Shown: positions 16,217 to 25,454, numbered from the stretch's first letter. The stretch is DNA of 51,784 nt from an uncultured Clostridia bacterium (GCA_934647235.1 CAKUFG010000021.1:1-51784), one strand, 5' to 3'. Notes: a model not told the origin generated them from the letters alone. Numbers and translations: made by a program.

Positions 16217-16639
16217 TCAGAACGGCAATTCGTCGTCATCCACCTGCACAAAGCCGTTGCTCTGCGGGGCTGCGGGCGCGGCGGCCTGCGGACGCGGCGC
16301 GGGAGCTTCGCCGCCCTCGCTGCGCGGGGACAGGAATTCCACATCGTCGGCAGTCACTTCCAGGCTGGCGCGGGTGTTGCCGTCGTTGCCGGTATAGGTG
16401 CTTACGGACACCGAGCCGGTAACGGCCACCTTGCGGCCCTTGGACAGATACTTTGAGCAGTTCTCGCCCAGCGCACGCCAGGCGGTAACACGGAAGAAAT
16501 CAGCCTCGGGCTGACCGGCCTCCGCGTTGCGCACGCGGCGGTTGACCGCCACGGTGAACGAGCAGACGGAAATACCGTCGCGGGTGGAACGCAGCTCGGG
16601 ATCGCGCGTCAGGTTTCCCACAATGAAAACCTTGTTCAT
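16217..16639 (-). CDS. ssb: single-stranded DNA-binding protein
   Basis: 140 residues. The OB fold begins MNKVFIVGNLTRDPELRSTR and continues with SVCSFTVAVNRR and DFFRVTAWRALGENCSKYL. An Ala/Pro-rich linker (about 110-130) leads to the acidic tip DDDELPF, which binds partner proteins at replication forks. Second gene of the S6-SSB-S18 operon, 18 bases after rpsF. Confidence 0.97.
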   Translation of the reverse strand: MNKVFIVGNLTRDPELRSTRDGISVCSFTVAVNRRVRNAEAGQPEADFFRVTAWRALGENCSKYLSKGRKVAVTGSVSVSTYTGNDGNTRASLEVTADDVEFLSPRSEGGEAPAPRPQAAAPAAPQSNGFVQVDDDELPF

Positions 16640-16657
16640 TCGTATCCCTCCCTGTGA

Positions 16658-17059
16658 TTATTCAGCCTGAGCAGGAGCTTCGGCTTCGGCAGCGGGGGCC
16701 GCCTCCGCAGCGGGAGCGGCTTCCTCGGCCACGGGCGCTACGCGCACGGGACGGGGCTTTACGTTGCTGCGCTTTTCTTCCACCTTGACAGTCAGGTAGC
16801 GAAGGATGCTGTCAGAGATCTGCAGGTTGCGTTCAATCTCCTTGGGAACAGACGCCTCAGCGGTGTAGTTCACCAGCACATAGTAACCTTCGGTCTTGTA
16901 GTTGATGGGATAGGCCAGACGGCGCTTGCCCCACTCTTCCACCTTTTCCACCTTACCACCCAGGGAGTCGAGCATGCCGTGGAAACGGTCCATGACCGCC
17001 TTGCGGGCATCGTCGTCCAGCGTAGTATCGATGACGTAGATCAGTTCGTACTTGTTCAT
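16658..17059 (-). CDS. rpsF: 30S ribosomal protein S6
   Basis: 133 residues. The first 95 are the S6 fold (YELIYVIDTTLDDDARKAVM, WGKRRLAYPINYKTEGYYVL). The remaining 35 or so are a low-complexity Pro/Ala/Glu tail (AAEAAPAAEAEAPAQAE) of the kind seen on several clostridial S6 proteins. First gene of its operon, with GAGGAGGTG before ATG 17059. A hairpin in its leader (17085-17106) could be the feedback site of the S6-S18 complex. Confidence 0.96.
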   Translation of the reverse strand: MNKYELIYVIDTTLDDDARKAVMDRFHGMLDSLGGKVEKVEEWGKRRLAYPINYKTEGYYVLVNYTAEASVPKEIERNLQISDSILRYLTVKVEEKRSNVKPRPVRVAPVAEEAAPAAEAAPAAEAEAPAQAE

Positions 17060-17084
17060 ACTTTCACCTCCTCATGGACTTATG

Positions 17085-17106
17085 GCGCCGCGGCATCACG
17101 CGGCGC
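17085..17106 (-). promoter_or_regulatory. leader hairpin of the rpsF operon
   Basis: An eight-base GC stem (GCGCCGCG/CGCGGCGC) with loop TGATGC lies between the promoter and the rpsF ribosome site. Many bacteria carry an RNA motif here bound by the S6-S18 complex for autoregulation. The position fits, but I cannot confirm the consensus. Confidence 0.35.
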
Positions 17107-17125
17107 AAGGATGTGCCAATTAGAT

Positions 17126-17154
17126 ATTATAATGGAAGCGAGCGCATTTTGCAA
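17126..17154 (-). promoter_or_regulatory. rpsF operon promoter
   Basis: TTGCAA, 17-base spacer, TATAAT on the minus strand, 66 bases before the rpsF start. Confidence 0.8.
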
Positions 17155-17202
17155 TGGGTCTGCGCAAATTTTCTTGCCTTTTCGCATTTTTCTTTCAATC
17201 AC

Positions 17203-17246
17203 AGCCTATTTTTCTTTTGGTCAAAGCCTATTTTTCTTTTGGTCAA
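17203..17246. repeat. 22-base tandem direct repeat upstream of secA
   Basis: Two exact adjacent copies of a 22-base unit beginning AGCCTATTTTTCTTTTGG lie directly upstream of the secA -35 box. An earlier partial TTTCTTTC stretch precedes them. Possible upstream activating or AT-rich UP-like DNA. Confidence 0.85.
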
Positions 17247-17254
17247 AGCCGCGC

Positions 17255-17283
17255 TTGCCAGCCCTTATGGGATATGCTATAAT
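17255..17283 (+). promoter_or_regulatory. secA promoter
   Basis: TTGCCA, 17-base spacer, TATAAT. The transcript would start near 17290, downstream of the first in-frame ATG (17289). Translation must therefore begin at ATG 17319. Confidence 0.8.
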
Positions 17284-17318
17284 ATAGGATGGTAAATAAT
17301 CCGAAGGAGCTAACCCCT

Positions 17319-20126
17319 ATGGAATGGATCAAGAAACTGCTTACGCCCAGCCCCGAAAAGCTGCTCAAGCCCCTGTATAAGCAGGCGGACGCCATCGACG
17401 CGCTGGAGCCTACATATGAAAAGCTGACCGACGATCAGCTGCGTGAAAAGACCAACGAGCTGCGCGCCCGCGCGCAGGGCGGGGAGGAACTGGACAAGCT
17501 GCTGCCCGAGGCCTTCGCCGTGGTGCGCGAGGGCAGCAAGCGCGTGCTGGGCATGCGCCCCTTCCGGGTGCAGATGATCGGCGGCATCGTGCTGCATCAG
17601 GGCCGCATCGCCGAGATGAAAACCGGCGAGGGCAAAACGCTGACCGCCGCCATGCCCGCCTATCTGAACGCGCTGTCGGGCAAGGGCGTGCACATCGTCA
17701 CCGTCAACGATTACCTGGCCAAATTTCAGGGCGAGGAAATGGGCAAGCTCTACCGCTTCCTGGGCATGAGCGTGGGCATCATCCTCAACGGCCTGACCCC
17801 CGAGCAGCGCAAGGCCGCCTATAACTGCGATATCACCTACGGCACCAACAACGAGCTGGGCTTTGATTACCTGCGCGACAACATGGTGGTCTATAAGGAA
17901 AACATGGTGCAGCGCGGGCACAACTTTGCCATCGTAGACGAGGTGGACTCCATCCTCATCGACGAGGCCCGCACGCCCCTGATTATCTCCGGCCAGGGTG
18001 AAAAGTCCACCGATATGTATGAAAAGGCCGATCGCTTTGTGTGCCGCCTGGTTCGGGGCGAAAAGAAAGAGGATCCCGAGCTGGCCGGGCAAAGCAGCAC
18101 CGTGCGCCGCCTGATGGGCGAGCAGGTGGAAATTGACGGCGATTACTGGGTGGACGAAAAGGAAAAGAGCGCCACCCTGACTGAGGCGGGCGTGGAAAAG
18201 GCCGAAAAGTACTTCGGCGTGGAAAACCTGTCCGACCCCGAAAACAACGAGCTGTACCACTACATCATCCAGGCGCTCAAGGCCAACGCCATCATGAAGC
18301 GCGACGTGGACTATGTGGTGCAGGATAACCAGGTCATGATTGTGGACGAGTTCACCGGCCGCATCATGGTGGGCCGCCGCTTCTCCGACGGTCTGCATCA
18401 GGCGCTGGAAGCCAAGGAGCATGTAAAGGTCGAGCGCGAAAGCCGCACCCTGGCCACCATCACCTATCAGAATTTCTTCCGCATGTACCATAAGCTGTCG
18501 GGTATGACGGGTACCGCCAAAACCGAAGAAGCCGAGTTCCAGGGCATCTACGCGCTGGACGTGGTGCAGATTCCCACCAACAAGCCCATGATCCGCAAGG
18601 ATCTCAACGATATGGTCTACACCACCAAGAAGGGCAAGTACAAGGCCGTGGTGGAGGAGATCATCCGCCGCCATGCCACCGGCCAGCCCGTGCTGGTAGG
18701 CACCATCTCGGTAGAGGTCAGCGAGCTGCTGTCCCACATGCTGGAAATGCGCGGCGTGCCCCATGAGGTGCTGAACGCCAAGCATCATGCCCGCGAGGCC
18801 GCCATCGTGGCGCAGGCCGGCCATTATGGCGCCGTCACCATCGCCACCAACATGGCGGGCCGCGGCACGGATATCCTGCTGGGCGGCAACCCGGATTACA
18901 TGGCCCGCCGCACCATGCGGCAGGAGGGCTATGAGGACGAGGTCATCGAGCTGGCCACCGGCCATAACGAGGACGTGACCGACGAGGTGCTCGCCGCCCG
19001 CGCGCACTATACCCAGCTGCGCGCCGAGTATAAAAAAGAAACCGATGTGGAGCATGACCGCGTGGTAGCCCTGGGCGGTCTGCACATTCTGGGCACCGAG
19101 CGGCACGAAAGCCGCCGCATCGACAACCAGCTGCGCGGCCGCGCCGGCCGTCAGGGCGATCCGGGCAGCAGCCAGTTCTTCATCTCCATGGAGGATGACC
19201 TGCTGCGTATCTTCGGCGGCGAACGGATGAAGATGCTCTCCTCCCGCCTGGGCATGGACGAGGATACCCCGCTGGATGCAAAGCTGCTGACCAGCCAGAT
19301 CGAAAACGCCCAGAAGCGCATGGAAAGCCGCAACTACGAAATCCGCAAGCACGTGCTGCAGTATGACGATGTGATGAATCAGCAGCGCGAGCTGATCTAT
19401 AAGCAGCGCCGTCAGGTGCTGGAAGGCGAGAACGTCCACGATAACATCGTCAGCATGATCGAGCAGCTCATCGAGGGCGCCGTCGCCCACGAGTGCAGCA
19501 ATCCCGATCCCGCCCTGTGGCAGCTGGACAGCCTGGCCGATTATCTGGGCCGCCTGTGCGTGCCGCCCACCGAAATCACCGGGCATGAGGACGAGCTGCG
19601 CAGGCTGACCAAGGACCAGATCAAGGAACGGCTGCTCAATGTTTCCCTCGAGCTTTACCGCAAGCGCGAGGAGCAGCTGACCGCCTATGGTCACGATATG
19701 CGCGAGCTGGAACGCGCCTTCCTGCTGCACAGCGTGGATCGCCGCTGGATGGATCACATCGACGCGATGGATCAGCTGCGCGACGGCATCGGCCTGCGCG
19801 CCTTCGCCCAGCGCGACCCCATCAACGAATACAAGATGGAATCCTACGATATGTTTGAGGAAATGGTGCGCCTGATCCGTGAGGATACGGTGCGGCTGCT
19901 GTTCCTGGCCCATATCGAGGATCGCAACGCCCAGCGCCGCCGCGCCGTTGCCGCCATCACCGGCACCAACGATGTAAAGAACAGCTCCGCCATGGAAAAG
20001 GCCGCCAAGTCCTCCCGTCAGGAGGGCGCGCGTCCCGTCAAGGCCGATAAAAAGCCCGGCCGCAACGATCCCTGCCCCTGCGGCAGCGGCAAAAAGTATA
20101 AAAACTGCTGCGGACGCAACGAATAA
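17319..20126 (+). CDS. secA: preprotein translocase ATPase SecA
   Basis: 935 residues, a long SecA because of an insertion-bearing C-terminal part. Walker A is in EMKTGEGKTL, the DEAD-type Walker B in IVDEVDSILIDEARTP, the C-terminal helicase motif TNMAGRGTDILLGG, and QLRGRAGRQGDPGSSQFF as motif VI. The last residues are the SEC-C zinc site NDPCPCGSGKKYKNCC. It pushes preproteins through SecYEG using ATP, and must serve the many signal-peptide proteins in this window. ATG 17319 has AAGGAG nine bases upstream and lies downstream of the predicted transcript start. prfB follows after 57 bases without a terminator, so they are probably co-transcribed. Confidence 0.97.
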   Translation: MEWIKKLLTPSPEKLLKPLYKQADAIDALEPTYEKLTDDQLREKTNELRARAQGGEELDKLLPEAFAVVREGSKRVLGMRPFRVQMIGGIVLHQGRIAEMKTGEGKTLTAAMPAYLNALSGKGVHIVTVNDYLAKFQGEEMGKLYRFLGMSVGIILNGLTPEQRKAAYNCDITYGTNNELGFDYLRDNMVVYKENMVQRGHNFAIVDEVDSILIDEARTPLIISGQGEKSTDMYEKADRFVCRLVRGEKKEDPELAGQSSTVRRLMGEQVEIDGDYWVDEKEKSATLTEAGVEKAEKYFGVENLSDPENNELYHYIIQALKANAIMKRDVDYVVQDNQVMIVDEFTGRIMVGRRFSDGLHQALEAKEHVKVERESRTLATITYQNFFRMYHKLSGMTGTAKTEEAEFQGIYALDVVQIPTNKPMIRKDLNDMVYTTKKGKYKAVVEEIIRRHATGQPVLVGTISVEVSELLSHMLEMRGVPHEVLNAKHHAREAAIVAQAGHYGAVTIATNMAGRGTDILLGGNPDYMARRTMRQEGYEDEVIELATGHNEDVTDEVLAARAHYTQLRAEYKKETDVEHDRVVALGGLHILGTERHESRRIDNQLRGRAGRQGDPGSSQFFISMEDDLLRIFGGERMKMLSSRLGMDEDTPLDAKLLTSQIENAQKRMESRNYEIRKHVLQYDDVMNQQRELIYKQRRQVLEGENVHDNIVSMIEQLIEGAVAHECSNPDPALWQLDSLADYLGRLCVPPTEITGHEDELRRLTKDQIKERLLNVSLELYRKREEQLTAYGHDMRELERAFLLHSVDRRWMDHIDAMDQLRDGIGLRAFAQRDPINEYKMESYDMFEEMVRLIREDTVRLLFLAHIEDRNAQRRRAVAAITGTNDVKNSSAMEKAAKSSRQEGARPVKADKKPGRNDPCPCGSGKKYKNCCGRNE

Positions 20127-20183
20127 AGCCCGCCTTTGATACTGATTTTCCCCCTGCGACTTCACAAAAATGGAGGATAATCC

Positions 20184-21287
20184 ATGATTCTTGAGTTTGA
20201 AAAGTACCGCACCGATCTGGAAGGCCTGCGCGCCAAGCTGCACGATGTGGGCGAGGGCCTGCACATCGACCATATGCAGCAGGAATTGACCGAGCTGCAT
20301 GAAGAGCAGGGCGAGCCGGGCTTTTGGGATAATCTGGAGCGCAGCACCCATGTGACCCGCAAAATCTCCCAGCTGGAGGCCAAGATCAAGCATTATGAGG
20401 GGCTGGTATCCCAGTGCGACGATATTGAGGTGATGATGGAGCTGGCCGAGGAAGCGGACGATGCGTCCGTGGTGCCTGAAGTCAGCGAAATGCTGGAAAA
20501 GCTGCGCAGCGATACCGACGCGCTGGAGCTGGAAACGCTGATGCGCGGCCAGTACGACGACCACGATGCGGTGCTGTCGCTGCATGCCGGCGCGGGCGGC
20601 ACCGAGGCCCAGGACTGGACCAGCATGCTCTACCGCATGTATACCCGCTACTGTGAGCGCATGGGCTTTACGGTGAAGCTGCTGGATATTCTGGAGGGCG
20701 ACGAAGCCGGTCTCAAGTCCGTCACCTTTGAGGTGAGCGGCGACCATGCCTACGGCTATCTGCGCGGCGAAAAGGGCGTTCACCGTCTGGTGCGCATCAG
20801 TCCCTTTGACGCCAACGCCCGCCGCCATACCAGCTTTGCCTCGCTGGACGTGGCCCCCATGCTGGAAGATCTGGACGACGACATCGAAATCGACATGAAG
20901 GACGTGCGCGTGGATACCTACCATTCCAGCGGCGCGGGCGGCCAGAATGTAAACAAGACCTCCTCCGCCGTGCGCATGACGCACTTCCCCAGCGGCATCG
21001 TGGTGGCCTGCCAGACCGAGCGCGACCAGGTGCAGAACCGCGCCACCTGCTTGAAGATGCTCAAAGCCAAGCTGCTTGAAATCCGCGAGCGCGAGCGTGA
21101 GCAGCAGATGGCCGACATCAAGGGCGAAATGAAGAAGATCGAGTGGGGCAGCCAGATTCGCTCCTATGTTTTCCAGCCCTACACCATGGTCAAGGATCAC
21201 CGCACGGGCTACGAAACCGGCGCGATTGACGATGTGATGAACGGCAACCTGGACGGCTTCACCGTAGCCTACCTGAAAATGCAGTAA
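20184..21287 (+). CDS. prfB: peptide chain release factor 2
   Basis: 367 residues. The GGQ loop is in SSGAGGQNVNKTSSAVR, and the stop-codon reading tripeptide region reads RISPFDANARRHTSFAS, with SPF as in RF2. It releases peptides at UGA and UAA. Many prfB genes have an in-frame UGA near codon 25 with a programmed +1 frameshift. Here the frame is continuous (around GEGLHIDHMQQEL), so that autoregulation is absent. Start ATG 20184 with GGAGG upstream. Followed after one base by the DUF1461 gene. Confidence 0.95.
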   Translation: MILEFEKYRTDLEGLRAKLHDVGEGLHIDHMQQELTELHEEQGEPGFWDNLERSTHVTRKISQLEAKIKHYEGLVSQCDDIEVMMELAEEADDASVVPEVSEMLEKLRSDTDALELETLMRGQYDDHDAVLSLHAGAGGTEAQDWTSMLYRMYTRYCERMGFTVKLLDILEGDEAGLKSVTFEVSGDHAYGYLRGEKGVHRLVRISPFDANARRHTSFASLDVAPMLEDLDDDIEIDMKDVRVDTYHSSGAGGQNVNKTSSAVRMTHFPSGIVVACQTERDQVQNRATCLKMLKAKLLEIREREREQQMADIKGEMKKIEWGSQIRSYVFQPYTMVKDHRTGYETGAIDDVMNGNLDGFTVAYLKMQ

Positions 21288-21288
21288 A

Positions 21289-22005
21289 ATGCGCAGGCTT
21301 TCCATCGCTCTGCTTTCCGGGCTGACGCTGCTGTGCATGCTGATCGCCGGGCTTTGCCTGGCCATCCTGCGCACGGCGACGGACGCGCAGCTGTACAGCG
21401 CGGGCTTTGCCGCCTGCGCCGATACCCAGGCGATGAACGTGTCTGCCTCGCAGTACGATGCGATTGCGCAGGCGCTCAGCCGCTATTTTGCCGGGAAGGC
21501 CGATACCCCGCAGGCGCAGATACTCAAGAGCGGCGCGCTTGCCGGCGCCTTTAACGAAAAGGAGCTGCAGCATCTGTCCGATGTGCGCAGGCTTTTTCAA
21601 TCGCTGCGTGCTGCTGGCTTGATCCTGATGCTCGCAGCGGCGGCGCTGATGCTGACAGCCTGTGCGCTGTCCTGGCGCAGCAGGCTGCCCGCGCGCACGC
21701 TTGCCCGCACCGTGCTGCTGGGCTGGGCCGGGGCGATGGTGCTGCTCGGCGCTGTCGCGCTCTGGGCGGCGGTGGATTTCAACAGCCTTTTCGTGCTGCT
21801 GCACCGGCTTTTGTTCAGCAACAAGCTGTGGCTGATGGATCCGCAGACCGACCTGATCATCCTGCTGATGCCCGAATCCTTCTTTGTGCTGCTTTCCGCG
21901 CAGCTTGGCTGGCTGATGCTCAGATTCTTCTGGCCGCTGGGCCTCATCCTGGCTGCGCTTTTGTACCTTTCCTTCAAACCAATGAAATCAGGCGAACCGA
22001 CATGA
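21289..22005 (+). CDS. DUF1461 (TIGR01906-type) integral membrane protein
   Basis: 238 residues with about four membrane segments (residues 5-27, 104-124, 140-163, 198-230). Two conserved family stretches are visible: FNEKELQHLSDVRRLF before the second helix, and LLFSNKLWLMDPQTDLIILL in the loop before the last helices. The family's function is unknown. The gene sits between prfB and tsaD, and its stop overlaps the tsaD start (ATGA), so translation is coupled. Confidence 0.8.
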   Translation: MRRLSIALLSGLTLLCMLIAGLCLAILRTATDAQLYSAGFAACADTQAMNVSASQYDAIAQALSRYFAGKADTPQAQILKSGALAGAFNEKELQHLSDVRRLFQSLRAAGLILMLAAAALMLTACALSWRSRLPARTLARTVLLGWAGAMVLLGAVALWAAVDFNSLFVLLHRLLFSNKLWLMDPQTDLIILLMPESFFVLLSAQLGWLMLRFFWPLGLILAALLYLSFKPMKSGEPT

Positions 22006-23060
22006 GCTATATTGCCACCTGCCGCGCCGGGCTTGCCGCCCTGCAGGCAAAAAAAGAGGTGAATATCCTCGCCATCGAATCCTCCTGCGACGAAACCGCC
22101 GCCGCTGTGATTCAGAACGGCCGCAGGATCCTGTCCAGCGCCGTGTTTACCCAGATTCCCCTGCACGCCGTGTACGGCGGCGTGGTGCCGGAAATTGCCA
22201 GCCGCGCGCATGTGGATGCGGTCGATCGCATGGTGGATTACGCCCTGAACGAGGCCGGTATGAAGCTGCGCGATGTGGACGCCATCGGCGTCACCTACGG
22301 CCCCGGCCTGGTAGGCGCGCTGCTGACGGGCGTGAGCTGCGCCAAGGCGCTGGCCTATGCGATGGATAAGCCGCTGATTCCGGTCAATCACATCGAGGGG
22401 CACATCTGCGCCAATTACCTTACGCATCCGGAGCTGACCCCGCCCTTTATCTGCCTGGTGGCCAGCGGCGGGCACAGCCATATCCTGATGGTGGAGGATT
22501 ACGGCGTATACAGGCTGCTGGGCTGTACGCAGGATGATGCGGCGGGCGAGGCCTTTGACAAGGCCGCGCGCGTGCTGCACCTGCCCTATCCGGGCGGCCC
22601 GCTGCTGGACAAGCTGGCCCAGCAGGGCAATCCCGGCGCGGTCAGGCTGCCCACGGCGCATACGCCCGGCGCGTATGATTTCAGCTTTTCGGGCCTGAAA
22701 ACGGCCTTTATCAACGCCGTGCACACCATGGAGCAGCGCGGCGAAACCGCGCGGCCGGAGGATCTGGCCGCCTCCTTCCAGCATGCCGTGGTCAAGGCGC
22801 TGCTGGATAAAACCATGCTGGCGGCGCTGGATCACCATGTAACCAAGCTGGCGCTGGCCGGCGGCGTATCGGCCAACAGCGGCCTGCGCGCAGCCTTTGA
22901 GCAGGCCTGCCAGAAGGCCGGGATCACGCTGTACCTGCCCCAGCTGAATCTGTGCGGCGACAACGCGGCCATGATCGGCTCCGCCGCCTATTATCGGCTG
23001 ACGCGCGGCGAAATCGCCGATCTGTCCCTCAACGCCAAGCCCGCGCTGCGCCTGGTGTAA
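22002..23060 (+). CDS. tsaD: tRNA N6-adenosine threonylcarbamoyltransferase
   Basis: 352 residues. It begins ILAIESSCDETAAAVI and has the metal-binding HIEGH (NHIEGHICANYL), SGGHSHIL, the family stretch GEAFDKAARVL, and GGVSANSGLR near the end. With TsaB, TsaC and TsaE it makes the essential t6A37 modification of ANN-decoding tRNAs; those partners are not in the window. Start chosen at ATG 22002, overlapping the previous stop. The upstream part of the open frame has no family similarity. Last gene of the secA-prfB-DUF1461-tsaD run. Confidence 0.96.
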   Translation: MSYIATCRAGLAALQAKKEVNILAIESSCDETAAAVIQNGRRILSSAVFTQIPLHAVYGGVVPEIASRAHVDAVDRMVDYALNEAGMKLRDVDAIGVTYGPGLVGALLTGVSCAKALAYAMDKPLIPVNHIEGHICANYLTHPELTPPFICLVASGGHSHILMVEDYGVYRLLGCTQDDAAGEAFDKAARVLHLPYPGGPLLDKLAQQGNPGAVRLPTAHTPGAYDFSFSGLKTAFINAVHTMEQRGETARPEDLAASFQHAVVKALLDKTMLAALDHHVTKLALAGGVSANSGLRAAFEQACQKAGITLYLPQLNLCGDNAAMIGSAAYYRLTRGEIADLSLNAKPALRLV

Positions 23061-23072
23061 AAAACGCAATAT

Positions 23073-23123
23073 AAAAGCAACCGGCTGTCTGAAGCGCATA
23101 CTTCTATCAGCCGGCTGCTTTTT
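23073..23123. terminator. shared terminator between tsaD and ispE
   Basis: AAAAGCAACCGGCTG and CAGCCGGCTGCTTTT form a 15-base stem with one mismatch. It has T-rich sequence on the plus-strand side and A-rich sequence before it, so it can serve both convergent operons. Confidence 0.8.
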
Positions 23124-23977
23124 TAACGATCCTGTATTGTCTGGGCCAGATAACAGCGCGGATAGCGGCGGCTCAACGCCGTAAAGGCCGTGCGGGCAGC
23201 GGCGGCCGTGGCAAATACGCCAAACACCGCGCTGCCCGAGCCCGTCATCTGCGCGGCGCGCGCGCCGTGCTCCCGCAGACAGGCAATCGCCTGGCGAATC
23301 TGCGGCCGCAGCGAAATGGCCGCCGGCTGCAGGGTATTGCCCAGGCTGGCAGAAAGCTGCGCCAGGCTGCCGCCCGTCAGCGCCTCCTGCGCCCGCTGCG
23401 TATCCGGCCGGCTGGCCGGCTTGCCCAGCATATCCAGCGTGCGGAACACCTGCGGCGTGGACAGGCCGCGGCAGGGCTGCACGATCACCAGATGATAAAC
23501 CCTGCCGCAGGGCAGGGGCGCGATGACGTCGCCGATGCCCTGCACACGGGCAAGCCCGCCCGTCAGGCAGAAGGGCACGTCCGCGCCCAGCGTCAGGCCG
23601 AGCTGCAGCAGCGTTTCCAGCGGCAGATTCAGCTCCCACAGGGCGTTGAGCCCATGCAGCACGGCGGCCGCGTCGGCGCTTCCGCCGCCCAGGCCCGCCC
23701 CGCTGGGGATGCGCTTGTGCAGGTGGATCGCCGCCCCGCGCTCCGTGCCCGTATACCTGCGCAGCGCCAGCGCCGCGCGCAGGGCCAGGTTGCTTTCATC
23801 CTGGGGCACGCGAGTGGCGCCGCCGGCCGAAAAGGTGATATCCTCCGCCGGCTCCAGCGTCAGGGTATCGTGCAGGGAAATGGACTGCATCAGCATATCC
23901 AGCAGATGGTAGCCGTCCGCGCGCACGCCCACGGTATCCAGCGTCCAGTTAATCTTGGCGTTTGCCCGGATCAGCAT
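23123..23977 (-). CDS. ispE: 4-diphosphocytidyl-2-C-methyl-D-erythritol kinase
   Basis: 284 residues, with the GHMP-kinase ATP loop PSGAGLGGGSADAAA, an N-terminal ANAKINWTLDTVGVRADGYH and the C-terminal MTGSGSAVFGVF. It phosphorylates CDP-methylerythritol in the non-mevalonate isoprenoid pathway. Start taken at ATG 23977 with GGAGG upstream; it overlaps the end of the histidine-kinase gene by 29 bases. A longer frame from 24082 lies within the kinase gene and has no family similarity. Last gene of the mutS2 operon. Confidence 0.95.
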   Translation of the reverse strand: MLIRANAKINWTLDTVGVRADGYHLLDMLMQSISLHDTLTLEPAEDITFSAGGATRVPQDESNLALRAALALRRYTGTERGAAIHLHKRIPSGAGLGGGSADAAAVLHGLNALWELNLPLETLLQLGLTLGADVPFCLTGGLARVQGIGDVIAPLPCGRVYHLVIVQPCRGLSTPQVFRTLDMLGKPASRPDTQRAQEALTGGSLAQLSASLGNTLQPAAISLRPQIRQAIACLREHGARAAQMTGSGSAVFGVFATAAAARTAFTALSRRYPRCYLAQTIQDR

Positions 23978-25454
23978 CCTTTTCCTCCGCATGGGGCAGC
24001 GCCTCGGGGGCGCACCCGCTTTCCAGGGTAAATTCAAAGGCCGCGCCTTCCTTGGTATCCAGCAGGCGCAGGCTTTGGCCATGCTTGTCCATAATGCGCT
24101 TGCAGATGGCCAGCCCCAGGCCCGTGCCCTTGCCCACGGTGTGGGCCTTATCGGCCTTGTAGAAACGATCGAAGATATACGGCGCGTCCTCGGGCGCTAC
24201 GCCGGGGCCGTCGTCGCGCACAACCACGCGGGTCAGCTTGCCCTCCTGTACGGTATCGATGGCGATATGTCCGCCCTCGGGGGTATACTTGACGGCGTTG
24301 GACAGAAGATTGACCAGCACCTGCTCGATCTGATCAGCGTCGGCATGGACGAACATGGGCTCGTCCTCAAAGGACAGCTGCAGATCCATGCGCTTGTCGT
24401 CCAGCTGCGACATGTTGGCGATGATCACGCGGCGGATGCACTCATGCAGGTCAAAATCCGAATAGGCCAGCTCTGTATTGCTGTTTTCCATGCGTGAAAG
24501 ATTGAGCAGATTGCCCACCAGCTTGGACAGCCGGCGCGTTTCATCCAGCACAATCTGCATATACTGCTTTTGCTCGCCGGCGGGAATGGTGCCGTCCAGC
24601 ATGCCCTGCAGAAAGCCCTGCATGCTGGTCATGGGCGAGCGCAGCTCGTGAGATACGTTGGCCACAAAGTCGCGGCGCGTCTGCTCCAGCGCCTCCAGCT
24701 GGGCGGCCATGGAGTTAAAGGCCGCAGCCAGCTCGCGCGTTTCGCTGCTGCCGCTGATGGGCACGCGGCGGTCAAACTTGCCCTGCGCCATTTCGCCCGC
24801 CATCTGCACCATTACGCGCAGGGGCGCGATGATCTGCCGGGTCATAAAGAACACGCCCACCGTCGCCAGCGCGCAGGTGGCCAGCGCCGCAGCGAACACC
24901 TGCAGCGCGAAGCCCGAGTATGTGGCGTAAACCGTCTGCGCGGCGGTCTGGATAAACACCGCGCCCAGCACCGTGCCATTGTCCATCCAGGGCACGGCCA
25001 CGGTGAACATGGGCTTGCCGCCGCTCTGGGTGCGGAAGATGATCTCCTCCCCGCGCAGCACGCGGCTGAGGATGGATACAATCTTCTGCTGATCGAAGAT
25101 CATATCCTCCTCGTTCATCAGCTCAGGCGTGGCGTACAGGGTGGTTTTGCCCGTGCGGTCCACCACCACGCTGTAGGCGTTGAAATCGGAATAGATCGAA
25201 TTGGCCTTCCACTTGATGTAGGTTTCGGTGGTGGAACTGTGGCCGAAGGACTCCGCGATGCTGTTGTTGCGCACCCGGCTGGCCAGGTAGGCGATATCGT
25301 AGGCCTGGCGCTTCAGCTCGTTCATGCGCGCGTCGATATGATCGGCGCGGATGGTGAAATAGAACAGCGAATACAGCACCAGCACGCACGCCAGGATGGC
25401 CGCCAGCATGACGGTCATCAGCCGGGCGAACATGCCGTGAAATACCTTTTTCAT
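23949..25454 (-). CDS. sensor histidine kinase
   Basis: 501 residues. A first membrane helix (about 12-34) is followed by an extracellular sensor part of roughly 150 residues, a second helix (about 183-205), a HAMP linker (about 205-257), HisKA with the phosphorylated His in NVSHELRSP (H269), and HATPase_c with N, G1 (DDGPGVAP), F (IFDRFYK) and G2 (GTGLGLAICKRI) boxes. The acidic, charged tail after residue 480 is unusual and overlaps ispE. Its start overlaps the response-regulator stop (ATGA). The stimulus is unknown. Confidence 0.93.
   Translation of the reverse strand: MKKVFHGMFARLMTVMLAAILACVLVLYSLFYFTIRADHIDARMNELKRQAYDIAYLASRVRNNSIAESFGHSSTTETYIKWKANSIYSDFNAYSVVVDRTGKTTLYATPELMNEEDMIFDQQKIVSILSRVLRGEEIIFRTQSGGKPMFTVAVPWMDNGTVLGAVFIQTAAQTVYATYSGFALQVFAAALATCALATVGVFFMTRQIIAPLRVMVQMAGEMAQGKFDRRVPISGSSETRELAAAFNSMAAQLEALEQTRRDFVANVSHELRSPMTSMQGFLQGMLDGTIPAGEQKQYMQIVLDETRRLSKLVGNLLNLSRMENSNTELAYSDFDLHECIRRVIIANMSQLDDKRMDLQLSFEDEPMFVHADADQIEQVLVNLLSNAVKYTPEGGHIAIDTVQEGKLTRVVVRDDGPGVAPEDAPYIFDRFYKADKAHTVGKGTGLGLAICKRIMDKHGQSLRLLDTKEGAAFEFTLESGCAPEALPHAEEKDADPGKRQD

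Noticed and set aside
17310..21374. A 1354-codon open frame on the minus strand across secA and prfB
   Set aside because: It is antisense to two certain genes. It arises from the GC-rich third positions of their codons, and has low-complexity His/Ala/Gly content and no ribosome site.
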